From Treponema sp. (GTDB lineage Bacteria; Spirochaetota; Spirochaetia; Treponematales; Breznakiellaceae), in assembly GCA_009778545.1 (NCBI GenBank), contig WRJO01000004.1, positions 1 to 43,479 on the forward strand: 43,479 nucleotides of DNA, given 5' to 3'. Below the pieces are notes generated by a model. That model worked only from the letters and a program-made list of their open reading frames with translations. It made no database searches and was not told the origin of the DNA. This document shows positions 34,301-42,000 of the stretch, piece after piece (within the stretch, counting starts at the first letter, position 1; every line of letters starts with the position of its first letter). Both the position numbers and the translations under genes were made by a program.

Positions 34301-37300
34301 CGTTCCGGTCAAATCGTTGAGCAGGTCTTCCAGCGACGAGTACGTGGGGCGGGTGCCCGAATCGATTGGGTCATAGTTGTCAAACGTAATTACCGGGGGT
34401 GTGTCGTCCAGAATAAAGCTGAAATATTCGTTGTCGCCGGGGAATGTTTTTGACTCCGCGCCGATGTAGGTAAACGTAAAACCGGGGAAGTTTTCGGGAT
34501 TATCACGTTTGTAGGTATCGGGGTTCTTGCCGAAATTGAGGTTGTCCGGCCCCGCGTCCGGCTCGTCGGTTATTCTAATCTGATAATGCTTGGGGCCGTC
34601 TTTTTCAAAGTAATTGTTAAAAATCGTTTCCATGCTGCCGCTGGTTTTGGCGGCGTAATCGGCAATATCAAACGCAAAATTAATCGTCTCGGCGGGATTG
34701 CGGGTTCCCGGAACATTTATCCAGGCACCCCACGATGTCGGCTCATAGGTGGCGTTCACCGAAGCGGGGAAGCGTATCTGCACGTATGGGTTTTTTGCCG
34801 GATCATAGGCATCGCTCATTTTCGCCGGGTCAAAGCGGTCGTCGTCGAACGCCCTGCCGCTTATCGTCAGGCCGCTTCTGCCAACGGCGCTTTCCCTGGA
34901 GGAGCCGCTCGGCGGGCTGATGCTGCCGACCAGTTCCGGTATGTCCCTGGCCTGGTTAACAATGAAGGGAGCGCTGCTTGGGATCAATATCCGGGTATCC
35001 CCGGTGTTGTAGTTCCCCGCGTTGTCTTCGGCCATGGCGAACAGCACGTACGCCGCCCCGTTCTCGAGCTTTGTTGAATCGATAACAGCCCGGTAGCGCC
35101 CGCCGCTCATCGAGTCGGCGTAGCGGAACTGGCCGTCAAAGCCGTCTGCCGGATTAACCAAAGCGTAATTGGTAGGGTTGTCAAAGTCGTCGGGCGGCAG
35201 GGTGCCGGCGCGGCGGATCCACCATTTTACCCGGACGCGATCATGGTCGGCCTCTTCCTTGATGCCGTTATCGTCGGAAGCGTTAATGGTAAACAGCACT
35301 TTGCCGTGCACCGCGCCATCGCGGTTGTTGTTGAATTCGCCCAGCGAAACGCGGGGGTCCGTGTTGTCTACCTGCACCTCGCGATCTTCGACGGAAGAGC
35401 TGCCGACGCTGTCCCATGCTTCAATGCTGAACCGTCTGCCGGAGCTGGTGGTATCAAGGCCGGCCGGGCTGAAGTTGACGTTATCCATGTGCCAGTTGTA
35501 GGTGTAGAACCCCTGGGGATCGGGGACGGGATTGGGAAGACCGCCGCCGCCTACAGGCGACCGCACAAGGCTTAGGGAATCGTTGTACAGCATCTTGCTG
35601 CCGGTGCTCGGCGTTGGGCTGACAACGTCGGGGGTAAAGGTGATGTACAGCGTTTTTACCTCAAAGCGGCTTCGTACCGTGCCGCTTATGGTAATGGGCA
35701 GTTCGCTTTGCAGGGAATTCGGCTGGGGAGATTCTATCTCTATCTCCGGCGTGTCGTTTAACACGGCAAAATGGTAGCTTGCCGCAACCGTTACTTCCGA
35801 AGGGTCGTCGCCGGGCTGTTCCTTTCCCGGCGGGCGGTCGATTTTTACCTTGGCGTTTTTGTCGTCGGTAACGGTAAAGTCGATTTTGTACATCCCGTCG
35901 CGCAGGGCCAGGCTTGCCGGAGGGTTGGCGATACCGTAGAGCGCCGACGCCATCAGCCGCTGGCTGAGCGTGCCCGACCAGGAAAGGCTGTTGCCGCTAA
36001 GAAATTCAAGCTGATCGTTATTGAGCGTTACTTCGTTTTCGGCAGGGCCGTTCAAATCGGTAATGGTTATGGTAATAAATTCCCTGTCCCGCCGCACGCC
36101 GTCGTCGTCGGAAATGTGTATCTCAATGCCAGCGCCCATTTCCAGAATGTTGTTCCTGCCGGACTCGCCCCAGTTGCCTTCCCTGGAAATTCTTCCGTCA
36201 TTGTCGATGTCTCTGGAAACGAATACATGGAGTTTGGAATGGTGGTCGATTAATTCGCCTTCGCCGTTGTCGCCATACAGATCGGGAATGTCAAGCACGG
36301 GCTTGTCGCCCTCGTCGTTAACGCGGATCTTCTGCAAAAAATAGCCAAGGTTGTGCACGCCGTCCTGGGCGATGATGTACAGCCACAGGTATTTTCCGTT
36401 GTCGTGGGGTTCATACTTCTCCGTAACCGGGTTCCACGCCGTTAGCGGATTATCCCAATCGTTTTTGCCGTCAACCTCGTTGCGGGTGTTGAACTTGAAG
36501 TGCGGCAGCAGGTCTTCGCGGTATGCGTCTGCCGGCGGGGGAACGCTCACCGGCATTACCCAGCCGGAAACGGCGCTTTCTTCTATATTATAAAAGAAAT
36601 CAAGCCCGTCTCTTGAGGGATCGTGCCGGTATTTATTGAGCAGGCTCAGCATGGTGGTTCCGCTGCGGTCGGGATCGGGGGTGGCCGTCTCGACTACCCA
36701 CTTAACCATCGAGAAACCTTTTGCGGGCGGAGTTATGCCCATGCCCTCCTCGTGCCCCATGATCCCCGAATTGTCGACGCGGCTGATGGCAACCTGGATG
36801 TTGCCGTTGACGATGTAGGGATCGTCGAGGCGGGCATCGTCCTGCAAAGCGCCAAAGTCTGTATCCTCCGGATCGATTTCCGATCCGCGCAGCGAAAGTA
36901 TCCGCACCTTGGGGCCGTCGCCGTCCAGGTAGAGCATGTAGCGCGCGGTGTTCTGAATGCCGCTGTCGGTGTAGACCGTTACCCGCAGGGTGTACGGCTC
37001 CGAACTGGGCGTAAAAATATAATCGCCGTAATGATCGTTGTCGCGATCATTTTCTTCCAGATGCCCGTCTGCGGTAAATTCAAAGAGCCTGCCTTCGCCC
37101 TGTTCGCCGGGGACCTTGAACTTGCCGTGGTACCCGTGGTGGGCCATTGTCAGATCGTTTCTGGGGTCAACATAGCCTTCTCCGGCCGCGCCATAATCGT
37201 CCCACTTGAGGAATCCGGTCCGGCGGGAACTTTCGTGTTCATATTCCAGTATCGCGTGATGTATCGGATTTTCGGAATGGGTCGCCACCACCCGCAGGCG

Positions 37301-38482
37301 GAAGTCGTTCCTTCCGGAGTGGCCGATGTGGATTTTTCTGCTTGTCGGATCGTTGATGTAGATGTTGGGTTTCGCCAGCAGGACTTCGTTGTTAATGTCG
37401 TCGTTGTCCAGCCGAATTATGGGAAGTTCCTCAACGCCGATAAGCGTGAGGGTGATGGGCGTAATGTCGGGATCAAGGGGGTCTTCGTAAATCGTGTCGT
37501 AGCCGAGCGGCGGAAAGTAGCCGATTATTTCCGTCTCGTCGCCCACAGGGCGGCGCGGCTTGAGGAATTCGTCAAAGAACGTGTCCGATGTCCGTATCTT
37601 AAAACGGTACACCTGTCCCGACGGCAGGGGAATCTGATTCCCCCCTTCCAGCTCGTACTGTATCGCTCGGGTATCCGTTACCGGATCGAGTGGGGCTATG
37701 GTGTACTGGTTCAGGTTGAAGATGAACTGCGCGACGCGGACCGGCGCTTCGTTGTAGCGGTTCACATACGATCCCTGCCCCATGGGGTTGTCGTAGCCGG
37801 AGAGGAACAGGCTCGCCCAGCCCCAGTTCGGATCATCGTCGGCGGGCTCGCCGCCGGGAAGCTCCTGCGGCCAGAATTTTATTTGGGGATAGCCGGGCTT
37901 AAGTCCCTTGCGGTCGGTTATCTGCCCGCGAATTTCCGTGCCGGTTAAAATCTGGTAATCGCCGCCGTGCCCCCGGAAGTGGGGAGAAGTAAGCCTGACA
38001 TCGGAAGTGTTATTTTTTACGATGTACACCAGCTCGATTGAGTCGGCAAACAAATTGGGATCTCGGGCGCGGAACTGCAATTTTACGATGCCGTCTTCCA
38101 GCCCTACCCGGTCTTCAAAAACTTTTCTGAGCGTATCCAGATCGAAGCGCCAGTTTTTTTCCCGCAGGCTATCCGTCGGCTCGAATTCGATGCCTTCGCT
38201 GGTCCAGTCCATGATGGGCCGGTCTTCCATTCCGTCTTCCAGGTTAAATATCTTAACCTCTACGCTGGAAAGTTCCCGGTACGCCGTAGCTTTGCCGGTA
38301 AATACGGCTATGCCTTTAAGGTACGCGCCGGATACGGGATCTTCTATGGTTATCGTCGGCGGTTCAACGGTAACTTTCCCGCCCATGTTGTTACTTAGCG
38401 GATTCTCGCAAGTAAGAAAGAGCACGAGTATGGCGGCAAAAGCCGCAGAGAACCAAATTGTCTTTTTTAAAAAGGTATGCAT
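25328..38482 (-). CDS. Giant Ig-like repeat surface lipoprotein, paralogue (4,384 aa)
   Basis: The track starts at 38539. ATG 38482 is preferred because it gives a clean lipoprotein signal (MHTFLKK, hydrophobic run, Cys25), follows GGGGGGTG at about 5 nt, and lies downstream of a plausible promoter that overlaps the longer start. The lipobox FLTC is unusual at -1. The body has the same succession of Ig-like modules as the downstream giant (NDTPEIEIESP, DDTPPVITFDN, LDTEPPAVQYSN, LYPEGDRPVITSI). A TIG-like segment begins at LRPYITGFHRNK (about 3,540), and the C terminus is propeller-like (HIHVSYYDGKDGSIKYRHNR, PVIVYYDATNSKLKMAISNN, PWISYHDEGY). Matching landmarks run in the same order through both proteins, so they arose by tandem duplication. 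It is first in a two-gene operon; 13 nt separate it from the next start. No enzyme motif is recognised. Confidence 0.85.
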   Translation of the reverse strand: MHTFLKKTIWFSAAFAAILVLFLTCENPLSNNMGGKVTVEPPTITIEDPVSGAYLKGIAVFTGKATAYRELSSVEVKIFNLEDGMEDRPIMDWTSEGIEFEPTDSLREKNWRFDLDTLRKVFEDRVGLEDGIVKLQFRARDPNLFADSIELVYIVKNNTSDVRLTSPHFRGHGGDYQILTGTEIRGQITDRKGLKPGYPQIKFWPQELPGGEPADDDPNWGWASLFLSGYDNPMGQGSYVNRYNEAPVRVAQFIFNLNQYTIAPLDPVTDTRAIQYELEGGNQIPLPSGQVYRFKIRTSDTFFDEFLKPRRPVGDETEIIGYFPPLGYDTIYEDPLDPDITPITLTLIGVEELPIIRLDNDDINNEVLLAKPNIYINDPTSRKIHIGHSGRNDFRLRVVATHSENPIHHAILEYEHESSRRTGFLKWDDYGAAGEGYVDPRNDLTMAHHGYHGKFKVPGEQGEGRLFEFTADGHLEENDRDNDHYGDYIFTPSSEPYTLRVTVYTDSGIQNTARYMLYLDGDGPKVRILSLRGSEIDPEDTDFGALQDDARLDDPYIVNGNIQVAISRVDNSGIMGHEEGMGITPPAKGFSMVKWVVETATPDPDRSGTTMLSLLNKYRHDPSRDGLDFFYNIEESAVSGWVMPVSVPPPADAYREDLLPHFKFNTRNEVDGKNDWDNPLTAWNPVTEKYEPHDNGKYLWLYIIAQDGVHNLGYFLQKIRVNDEGDKPVLDIPDLYGDNGEGELIDHHSKLHVFVSRDIDNDGRISREGNWGESGRNNILEMGAGIEIHISDDDGVRRDREFITITITDLNGPAENEVTLNNDQLEFLSGNSLSWSGTLSQRLMASALYGIANPPASLALRDGMYKIDFTVTDDKNAKVKIDRPPGKEQPGDDPSEVTVAASYHFAVLNDTPEIEIESPQPNSLQSELPITISGTVRSRFEVKTLYITFTPDVVSPTPSTGSKMLYNDSLSLVRSPVGGGGLPNPVPDPQGFYTYNWHMDNVNFSPAGLDTTSSGRRFSIEAWDSVGSSSVEDREVQVDNTDPRVSLGEFNNNRDGAVHGKVLFTINASDDNGIKEEADHDRVRVKWWIRRAGTLPPDDFDNPTNYALVNPADGFDGQFRYADSMSGGRYRAVIDSTKLENGAAYVLFAMAEDNAGNYNTGDTRILIPSSAPFIVNQARDIPELVGSISPPSGSSRESAVGRSGLTISGRAFDDDRFDPAKMSDAYDPAKNPYVQIRFPASVNATYEPTSWGAWINVPGTRNPAETINFAFDIADYAAKTSGSMETIFNNYFEKDGPKHYQIRITDEPDAGPDNLNFGKNPDTYKRDNPENFPGFTFTYIGAESKTFPGDNEYFSFILDDTPPVITFDNYDPIDSGTRPTYSSLEDLLNDLTGTVIEENLKFVYFTYGQMTRTLFSYDPDNPPADGDFYWSVTADDLAQFETAPQGPHSISIKAVDVAGQPAEVSWMFYKDTRGPDIVTNNISRAISRSDILPLLPGAFPNGSGSGATQGPAWPSDWPSGKGDAKWLAWDQSWKDVIENWPTEYAFFTAERVIAELERENERTDSPTVISNISNNLPFIEGRFQDEFSNVWKADDINADPPGMETPKKFLYRFNSTGRLDPMPWEDMPIADPVKDQKESSASWKIEISDSYGLTDGRNRIDIGIDDSAGNWSYIYGIQFILDRADPYFGWTATPGEMANLAPEQQNRVENFLITPPGTALESETERVFSSFGPGTEAFSLKGYVYEHNLAELTFTIEQAHVASASNYSVTVDYNAITGKYVVDGDVNNPQSSDPRLTVTGSAPLYEWEFTVLQADVAALRGSPPNHGRRHFISVVARDKARRRAGPFIWNFNLDTEPPAVQYSNLSATAPSVFEVSEDGLRGFDLNGTASDHTKVQDVRYSIAKWNYEESKWSWYYNSVWNDIQPDPDDPVGRDYWPSALPSGYSKDNAETSVNWEIAFNDLKAMGVYEEGQYKLDLYVTDWSIGTGNPLDTRDPLTEDRYKSRIFFIDNDYPEIIYAPVNPNDADRMYFKNNDLGRVEFTFELKDANTIAKVEAEVLDSNGDVKVGRFPITAPAGTTDANGTLSGFAWNTERTLTVSPRMTGDGTATGTPLDLVGAAPGDPPKSYTLQLFVFDAAGREAISGDTRQFILDNRDPELSNFQPPQQSTDTAIPPNIFRNAQTGRVNFRGNAGDNSNLIDRVSFFVTNNANWNAPAPAPNSAEWLYNEGGGGNHELKDSEGKVLLEVRQGTFSWEIRIPNTRNLILSKDKDKYVQWGEMGGVIGGFDTGNTSATNYADVRYDGRKIEPGEEIGLITIHVMAADPAGNITTAKLQYWLYPEGDRPVITSITNPSSEASDAERLLNGPIRIRGQARDNERIRYVWFRVINDNDDEPDHGQPYELNDIPNWNETNWTAGTGTQTAKTRAEIGGGFAAGDDDDSGGWYMANRGGDGNTVASWWADINVRDELSKKVGSGASKVIIEVRAEDATMDEATGKWDLDVRGLVSRPLPVNALVVAGAPIFENEQAARKLNPAETDWDSVNEINLRRHGSYRITVKDDNGLGSIRWNRTEYSDGVFRALSGSGNAYNLLDSAYYDVGGTYLTDKAGVAARTAGMAVRAEPHPGQLKTGITLNSASTYIIWEWNDALNVIPNQEFTGKTSTDPAYMRYSVITGSTASIGAAKVIERTADRYYLWQVTVDVYTTKLLEKMGIDPGEPEASVLFPVYLTASDISRPTPLSASRTAFLPIDEYAPTAAYTQNRRPAGVSVPIGGEAGDAGDVSGVARVVLWFSRLGEEVAGVRPRNFLSWHETSVTGITTLPATPWPAVPANVQWADELITDGVIPAADRQGRPILIPGIAGGIESGNAAGSGGSWAIVIDRNDPMGRQDHHGHRLPMGFTNGGMGMIWYVEINSFGMESGPVTMHYVVFDKAGNAKYYEEPLVIMNNAPLIDWIQLGTDIRGNSVFTGDTPNAFTGNVSHPAPHNGYPYPPNNASTKWPLDRIRDSFGVTGLNDNQSGITNPIHSNALNVGHVIDFNVRNDLMAMRIKTAADPDPKKKRNYRVEYVSGAAKLASIVSNELADNGLRQVMAGRVYIIDNPGSIAWGSLGAEGEGPWQRGYTFIAAVNGMFQDEDNTWKPRVSGVGSAWELNSGYYSAFANTEDYVRRTHNNVNAALQINDVEYPAAGGGTVDPDVQFAEFAYASSAFGAAYGTRIVDFGGTNAWPPAEGINPVQPGQAADADGNRPHHSLFILKVSDGPEEDLFCDFALIRVRINNNDITRPFAQLYDLNPMTEGQDRPQTVQRSLTPMFIGEGPNSNRTKGGLWNTNVNLTGIVKPGHIEPRSIGYTVTPYNAWHHSLSSVQMGGAASAATASVERPWANPAGFFTHDTVSGQVILRGYVEDDQRVQRVALQIGGSTFDILVQSDDPATPANPANFTPPRTGLLTPSASAAGKVYFTDTIDLYRHRVEWAYMWDTETIPADTVVGNVTVRALSYNMNTNTVASEPRKESSPINATREEAHTNTGISYEIHNPGFPEGMHKYNAIEMHLRPYITGFHRNKTQFRNDTRSLQGRYIFARAEAPLIKGFNLGGDDITTTISLPESANRGTGAATAANLVTYGIVDGNIPANEDAADAYRAARYRILSQNIQAAATTGDGRLTLTAGSYMAANNGSDRPLSGTQPYIQPWNTERSPAIEGSDLWDDYTRVHIWQSNNTTSDTGADQGRFRKINDNQFIQNPSMSMDPRTGTLWSSHDENNGTTVSSNNSNTTRRVAAFVDPVIMSDIYFSVGSGTNGNSNRSPHPWVVSSFIGRQGANKAWWDLGGVYVWGQGGAVSNLKSGVGGYPNEAISNFPSNVVGTSGATGHYLVEKTYYNSSTRFKWGNTEPASTNQFARPHIVVYTPGSGAEHIHVSYYDGKDGSIKYRHNRRQDPGIINRFTAAPWAWVNLDGGFDDEDGPLTEGNGRNATEARDYKLSMVWTDVIDHDQFKFDALRETHVGNSNSNINTTFTVTRDQLIYTLGPQPQTPAIAQVPANEKFELRAPMPGTMTRVSRPATRNGLHLVWHPPWGNFQMMNGTFWERLPNYDDNGKITPGTQFGYDTGNVDATLDGGDAFRITHTANLDRIYDHDGRKNTGNNRPKPGLPDTGYHNAIAVTSQGYPVIVYYDATNSKLKMAISNNVAPTTANASNASNNNWRVIDNVIPTTNQNHFGTGAYVSIKIDMRGTAATNPDTFNRIHIAAMNEITKKLVYITGIITPNNTAANSTFTNVTVQVVDNVGAVGRWCTLSLDENGNPWISYHDEGYANSKDGVKVAYRNTTDYTKNLNDMFGTSITGWETMHVPTDYSVENGRTGMECFPARNSSPTTGNNNKFWNGAVGYLSSDYFRIAYYVK

Positions 38483-38523
38483 ACTACACCCCCCATGTGT
38501 CCTCATGGCGACACTACCCCCAT

Positions 38524-38552
38524 TGTATAACCTAAGCATTAATATAGCACAA
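38524..38552 (-). promoter_or_regulatory. Possible promoter of the giant lipoprotein operon
   Basis: On the minus strand: TTGTGC (38547-38552), 17-nt spacer, TATACA (38524-38529). Each hexamer matches the sigma70 consensus at about four of six positions. The start site would be near 38517, leaving a leader of about 35 nt to ATG 38482. Confidence 0.4.
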
Positions 38553-38625
38553 TAGTTTAGAAATATCTACAATATCGGCACATACCGCCTAACACTTGCA
38601 GGCAAAACCACCCCCCCCTGGCGGG

Positions 38626-38868
38626 CTAAACTTGCCCCACAATGTATTTGCTCAAACCCCGGCGGGGCGGGGGGGGGCGGGCGGGCTGGCAAAAATCTGG
38701 AAGAGTCCGACTACGGAGCCACCTGACCACTAATACATGATGCTTAGGGTAACTATCCATAAATCATCTTTAATTAGTGGTCAGGCATTTACTGTACCCT
38801 AGTTTTGAAATTTACCCGCTCGTCTCCTTCGTCGGGGAGCTCCAGAAATTTTTTGCCAGCCCGCCGCC
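38626..38868. repeat. Structured palindromic element, copy B
   Basis: It opens with CTAAACTTGCCCC, like copy A. The core shares TACGGAGCC, CCTGACCACT, GATGCTT, GTAACTATCCATAA and GGTCAGGCATTT with copy A. The stem CCTGACCACTAAT/ATTAGTGGTCAGG (38722-38734 with 38773-38785) is perfect over 13 bp although its distal part differs from copy A. Loop TAGGGTA (38745-38751) is exactly complementary to TACCCTA (38795-38801). The outer arms pair GGGCTGGCAAAAA with TTTTTTGCCAGCCC. The right terminal repeat seen in copy A is not found. It lies in the divergent region between the giant operon and the OmpA-domain gene. Confidence 0.75.
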
Positions 38869-38913
38869 TTTGCAATACATGCCGGTCAGTTATTTACCGT
38901 GCCTCAAGTAAAT

Positions 38914-38969
38914 AAAATTTACTCGCTCATCTCCTCCAGCGGTGAGACCCATAAATTTTCGCCGCCCCC
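38914..38969. repeat. Extra right-arm module of the structured element
   Basis: AAAATTTACTCGCTCATCTC, then a GC-rich bend, then AAATTTTCGCCGCCCCC repeats the right arm of copies A (about 10184-10239) and B (about 38807-38868). The core hairpin is not repeated. It suggests a second, truncated insertion or a local duplication. Confidence 0.6.
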
Positions 38970-38987
38970 GCTGCGCCCCCCTCGCTG

Positions 38988-39060
38988 CCCTCACTCCCTC
39001 ACTCCTCACTCCCCATTCCACATTCCACATTCCCCTCCCCTCTTCCCCTTTTCTTTTTTC
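38988..39060 (+). promoter_or_regulatory. C-rich, G-free tract upstream of the OmpA-domain gene (possible Rho-loading site)
   Basis: 73 consecutive nt with no G, dominated by C and T, with the word CATTCCA repeated. It ends 39 nt before ATG 39100. If transcribed it would be an unstructured C-rich leader of the type Rho binds. On the minus strand it is purine-rich. No obvious sigma70 promoter is seen after it. Confidence 0.35.
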
Positions 39061-39099
39061 GCCGATAATATGTCATACATAAAACTTAAAAAGGTGAGT

Positions 39100-42000
39100 A
39101 TGAGCAAATTTATTCGCGGTATTGGTGTTTTTACGGTGTTTTTAAGCCTCGCTGCGGGGCTTTGGGCAGTGGATTCTCCGGAATGGGGGGCGGACGCGGC
39201 GCCGGACCTCTATGCGCCGAACCTGGCGGGACAGGGCGGCTTTTCTACCAGCGCCGGGGGCGCGCCGGCAAGCGCGATTAACCCCGCCCAGGGCGGCGAC
39301 GCGCAGCGGATAGTCTTCGATATCGGCTTTCTTGGCCTGTACGGCCTGGGAGACGAGAAAAATTCCGGCGTGGCTATTGAAGCGGGAATGTTGTACCCCA
39401 CCCGTTACGGCGTTTTCGGCGGCTCCCTCCAATATATCGACAGCCCCTTCGACAGCTTTCCCATAAAGCGATCATTTGGCGGCAACCTGAACGCTGCCAA
39501 GGAAATATACCCCGGCATGTCGGTCGGCGCAGGGCTGAATTGGGGATTCGGCTCCAATTGGCTGTGGACCCTCGCCGGAGACCTCGGCTTCCGGTGGAAC
39601 GTCGGCAAAGTCGGCCACCACGAAAACTTTTTTGATAACTTTACCTGGGCATTCGTAATGCGGGGCCTCGGCGTAAGCTGGACTCCGACCTGGCTCACCC
39701 CGATGGCGGGCCTTTCCGTAGACCTCCTGCGGATCTACGGCAAAGACGGAAAAAATGACCCCTTCGCCATTATTGGCGCCGCCGATATGAGCTTCCCCTC
39801 CCTGCTGTCTTTTAAAGAAATTAACTTTATCTTTAAGGCAGGGCTCAAGTTCGAAATAGCCGAAATTGTTAACGTCTCAATGTCGTGGCCGGGCGGCTCG
39901 GGGGTAAACGCCCGCGAACTGGCGAAAGACCGAAGCGGCCTGTTCACGCCGATTCCGTCGGTGGGCATCGGCGTCGACATCGCCCTCCCCTCCAGCGGCA
40001 ACCGCATAGCCGGCGGACAGCTTCCCGCAGACGGCGACCTGGCGATCGACCTGGCGTTCAAGCCCCTGTACAAGGGCGTTACGGCGATAGGCGCCGGCGC
40101 GACATGGAAGGTCGGCATCGCCGACAAAAAACCCCCGTCAATCATCATCGACTACCCCGAAATGATGAACCTTGCAACGGCAAGCGAAAGCCACGACCTG
40201 TATCTGCCGGACCACGATCCGGCGGTACACGCGCCGATGTACTTTTCGCCCAACAACGACGGCAAGGCCGATTACCTGGAATTCCCCATCACCATTACCG
40301 ACGAGCGGTATGTGGAAAGCTGGGTGTGGGAGATAACCGACGAGGACGGCGAGGTTGTCCGCACATTTCGCAACAAGGAACTGCGGCCCGAAACCCAGGG
40401 ATTCAGAAACTTTTTCGCCCGCCTCTTTGCCATTAAAACACAGGTAGAAGTTCCGCCGACCCTCCGCTGGGACGGCATCGCCGAATCGGGGGAACTTGCC
40501 CCGGATGGCAGGTACTTTTTTACCATTACCGCGACGGACGACTCAGGCAACACCGCTGTCAGCGACACATATGTCGCCGTTTTGAAAAACGCCCCGCCGG
40601 AGATCAGCATCACGCCGATTGAAGAAGCGCAGCGGGTGTTCGGGCCGGGCGGCACGGGCGGCAGAAGCACCATCACCCTTACGCCGACCGGCTCCTTTGA
40701 GGACGCATGGGAAAGCGGGATATACGACAGCTCCGGCGAAATAGTCAGGACGTTTGAAGCCGAGCGGGGAAACCCCTCGCCGAGAATTTGGGACGGCAGA
40801 GGCGATAACGGGGCGATAGTGCGGGACGGCGTGTATACCTACCGGATTGGCACCACGGACAGGGCGCAAAATTCCGCCTATGCGGCGATGGGCAACATCG
40901 TCATTAACACGATCCGCCCGTCTGTGAGCGTATTTATTGCAGACCCCTGGTTTAGTCCCAACGGCGACGGCATTAAGGACACGGTGATAATGGCCCTGAA
41001 CGTGCCTTCGCAGGAAGGGGTCATCGGCTGGTCGATGCAAATACGGGACAGGCAGGGAAATGTCCGGCGGACGATTGCCGGAGGGCCGGAAGGCGGGGTT
41101 GGCGCGGTTTGGAATACCGCTACCGGGATAGTGCCCGTCCCCGAACGGCTGGAATTCGACGGCATGGATGACAGCCGCAAGATACTTGAGGAAGGGGAGT
41201 TTATCGGAGAACTTTCGGTAAGCTACCTTAACGGATTTACCGCCACGGCGCTTTCTCCCTCGTTCTTCCTTGACGTGACCGCTCCCGCTGCGGCGGTGGT
41301 TTCGGAATACACGGCGTTTTCCCCCAACTATGGGGGCGTTCAGAGCGAGATGCTGATACGGCAGGAAGGCACGCGGGAACTTTTATGGATCGGCGAGATA
41401 CGGCGGGCAAACGGCGAACCGGGCGAGCGTCCGGTACGGAGCTTCCGCTTCAGCGGTATCCCGCCCTTTGAACTCAAGTGGGACGGCCAGGGCGAATCGG
41501 GCACCTTTGCCGCAGACGGCGAATACGTCTACGAATTGTACTCGACCGATCAGGCCGGCAACACCGGGCGGTCCAACCTCCTGCGCTTCCGCCTGAGCAC
41601 CGCCGACACGCCGGTGATGATCACCACCGACCACCGGGCATTCGCCCCCGCCGGCAACAGCCCGCGAACCAGCGTCAATATGGTGCCGCAGATACAGGTG
41701 CGGGACGGAGTCGTCAGCTACAAGATTGAAGTGCTGAACAGCGCGGGGAATGCGGTGCGTACATTCGAGGGCCGTGGGCTTCCCGCCGCCTCGGTTAGCT
41801 GGAACGGCAGGTCCGACGACAACGCCCTTGCGCCGGAAGGCATGTACACGGCAAGGCTTTCCCTCCGCTACGAGCAGGGGAACCAGCCGATCGCCACGTC
41901 GCTGCCCTTTGAAGTGGACAACACCCCGCCGGCGGGGACAGCATCCGCGCCGTACACGGCGTTCGCCCCCGGCTCGCGGCGCTCGACCCTTCCGCTGAAC

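Noticed and set aside
38483-38539. Longer N terminus of the upstream giant protein
   Set aside because: The added residues precede the signal peptide and the start lies upstream of the likely promoter -10 box.
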